NCBI GenBank assembly: GCA_036268875.1 | Contig: DATATI010000083.1 | Location: 62,001-126,000 of the forward strand | Direction of reading: 5' to 3' | Source of the DNA: Polyangia bacterium | GTDB taxonomy: Bacteria > Myxococcota_A > Polyangia > Fen-1088 | Length of the DNA stretch: 64,000 nucleotides | Part shown: in pieces, positions 62,991 through 64,000 of the stretch | How positions within the stretch are numbered: the stretch's first letter is position 1 | How the letters are laid out: each line of letters opens with the position of its first letter | Notes under the pieces: generated by a model | Database searches by the model: none | Told to the model about the DNA's origin: nothing | What the model saw: the letters and a program-made list of their open reading frames with translations, nothing else | Translations under genes and position numbers: made by a program

Positions 62991-64000
62991 CTAGGCGGCC
63001 GCCCGTCCTTGCACGGACGTCGGCGTTCCCAAATCGATGGTCGCCACCGGCTCGACGGACGTGCCGGGGACCAGCTCGCGCGCCGTCACCACCGACAGGT
63101 CGGGGACAAAGCGCGAGGCGAAATCGAACAGCGGCCGCCGCAGATCGGGCGGCGCGATGATCACGGTGGGCTGGCCGTCGGCGGCAAAGCGCGCCGCCCG
63201 CGTCTCCAGCAGGTTGACCAGCTTGCGCGCCGTATCGATGTCCGGCGCCAGCGTCGCCTCGCCGTCGCTTTGCCCCAGGGTGCGGCGCAGGGCATCCTCG
63301 GTGGCGCGATCCAGCGTCATCGCCCGCACCACGCCGGCGGCGTCGGCGACCTTGGCGGTGATCTGGCGGAACAATCGCCTGCGCACCTGCTCGACCAGGA
63401 ACGAGGTGTCTTTGCTGCGCGGCGCTCCGTCGGCGACCGCCTCCAAGATCGAGCGCAGGTCGCGCACTGAAAGACCTTCACGCAAAACCCCGCGCATCAC
63501 GCGCACGAACTCGCCCAGGGTCACCGTGCCGGGGATGACGTCCTCGACCAGCTTGGGCGCTTCCTTGCCGACGTTGGCGATGAGCTCCTGCACCTCCTGG
63601 CGACCGACCAGCTCGTGCACGTTGCGGCGGATCAATTCAGAAAGGTGCGTGGTCATCACCGACGCCGGATCAACCACGGTCATCCCCGCGCCTTCCGCCC
63701 GTGCTCGATCAGTCGGGGTGATCCACAGCGCGGCCAGGCCGAACGCCGGCTCCTTGCCCGTCAAGCCTTCCAGGCCCGGAACATTGGGCGCGCCACCCGA
63801 CGGATCCAGCACCATCACCCGATCGCTGTAGGCCATGCCCTTGCCGACGTCGATGCCGCGCATGCGCACCCGGTACTCGTTCGGCTCCAGGCGCAGGTTG
63901 TCGCGCAGGTGCACCGGCGGCAGCACCACGCCGAGGTCGGTGGCGATCTGGCGGCGCAGGTTGGTCACCCGGCCGGGCAGCTCGCCGCCCTTGTCGAGAT
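62991..64000 (-). CDS. flhA: Flagellar export protein FlhA, cytoplasmic part (5' end outside window)
   Basis: The last 336 codons of FlhA, a core of the flagellar type III export gate. The visible region includes the linker and the cytoplasmic domain: LGVVLPPVHLRDNLRLEPNEYRV (here read in pieces), GLAALWITPTDRARAEG, TVVDPASVMTTHLSELIRR, VGRQEVQELIANV, LREGLSVRDLRSILEAV and the C-terminal QPTVIIAPPDLRRPLFDFAS. The frame is open at the window edge. It is followed by flhF. The C-domain binds chaperone-substrate complexes such as FlgN-FlgK. Confidence 0.97.
   Translation of the reverse strand, partial: LDKGGELPGRVTNLRRQIATDLGVVLPPVHLRDNLRLEPNEYRVRMRGIDVGKGMAYSDRVMVLDPSGGAPNVPGLEGLTGKEPAFGLAALWITPTDRARAEGAGMTVVDPASVMTTHLSELIRRNVHELVGRQEVQELIANVGKEAPKLVEDVIPGTVTLGEFVRVMRGVLREGLSVRDLRSILEAVADGAPRSKDTSFLVEQVRRRLFRQITAKVADAAGVVRAMTLDRATEDALRRTLGQSDGEATLAPDIDTARKLVNLLETRAARFAADGQPTVIIAPPDLRRPLFDFASRFVPDLSVVTARELVPGTSVEPVATIDLGTPTSVQGRAAA

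Overview
The window is very GC-rich, gene-dense bacterial chromosome, read from both strands, with many ATGA or TGATG start/stop overlaps. It most resembles a flagellated member of the Myxococcota (former Deltaproteobacteria). Reasons: a GltJ/AgmX-like gliding-motility protein (zinc ribbon, GYF, one membrane helix, AgmX/PglI C-terminus), several PilZ proteins, a degenerate receiver fused to DUF4388, an FHA protein, many lipoproteins, and a Gram-negative flagellar basal body with P- and L-ring genes. No genus is assigned. One tRNA gene (Cys) was found; no rRNA, CRISPR array, IS element or prophage.

Layout. 1-4010 (minus): lipoprotein with HEAT-like repeats, FHA protein, recG (cut by the window edge). 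4074-9038 (plus): FadL-like outer-membrane protein, a catalytic and a non-catalytic M16 peptidase, a Nudix hydrolase. 9016-11031 (minus): Cys-rich lipoprotein, HypF-like acylphosphatase, glycerophosphodiester phosphodiesterase. 11078-15055: TPR lipoprotein and tRNA-Cys facing a glutamate-cysteine ligase. 15267-19774: receiver-like/DUF4388 protein, then minus-strand pyrE with a lipoprotein and two single-pass membrane proteins. 20016-23403 (plus): PHP phosphatase, LPG-synthase-like membrane protein, exported protein, threonine aldolase. 23410-26156 (minus): GltJ-like protein, Fe-S protein and a 72-residue biotin/lipoyl carrier. 26329-31037 (minus): a metabolic operon of class V aminotransferase, serA, hisZ and purA. 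31131-36183: ABC-F ATPase, a duplicated-domain lipoprotein, a double-DsbA protein and a small acidic protein.

36349-42881 (plus except folD) holds parA-parB followed by an atypical PilZ-receiver protein, then an overlapping cassette of an exported beta-propeller, an exported partner and two canonical PilZ proteins. 42875-45523 (minus) holds a FAD oxidoreductase and an unusual HExxH-YkgJ fusion. A lytic-transglycosylase-like protein with a clear intrinsic terminator closes this part.

46705-64000 is a flagellar locus, mostly on the minus strand. In transcription order: flhA (partial), flhF, flhG, fliA, a response-regulator/HDOD gene, a TPR-glycosyltransferase and a DUF6165 gene; then, after a non-coding gap and a plus-strand pair (FliJ-like protein, TPR-glycosyltransferase), flgF, flgG, flgA, flgH, flgI, flgJ-M23, flgM, flgN, flgK, flgL. 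It covers export (FlhA), placement and number control (FlhF/FlhG), sigma-28 and its anti-sigma factor, rod, rings, chaperone and hook-filament junction, with two glycosyltransferases that may decorate the filament. Points of most interest are a FlgJ with a LytM/M23 domain, a response regulator with Glu at the phosphoacceptor position, a shared ENSVLFSL motif in two membrane proteins, the PilZ cassette and the HExxH-YkgJ fusion.
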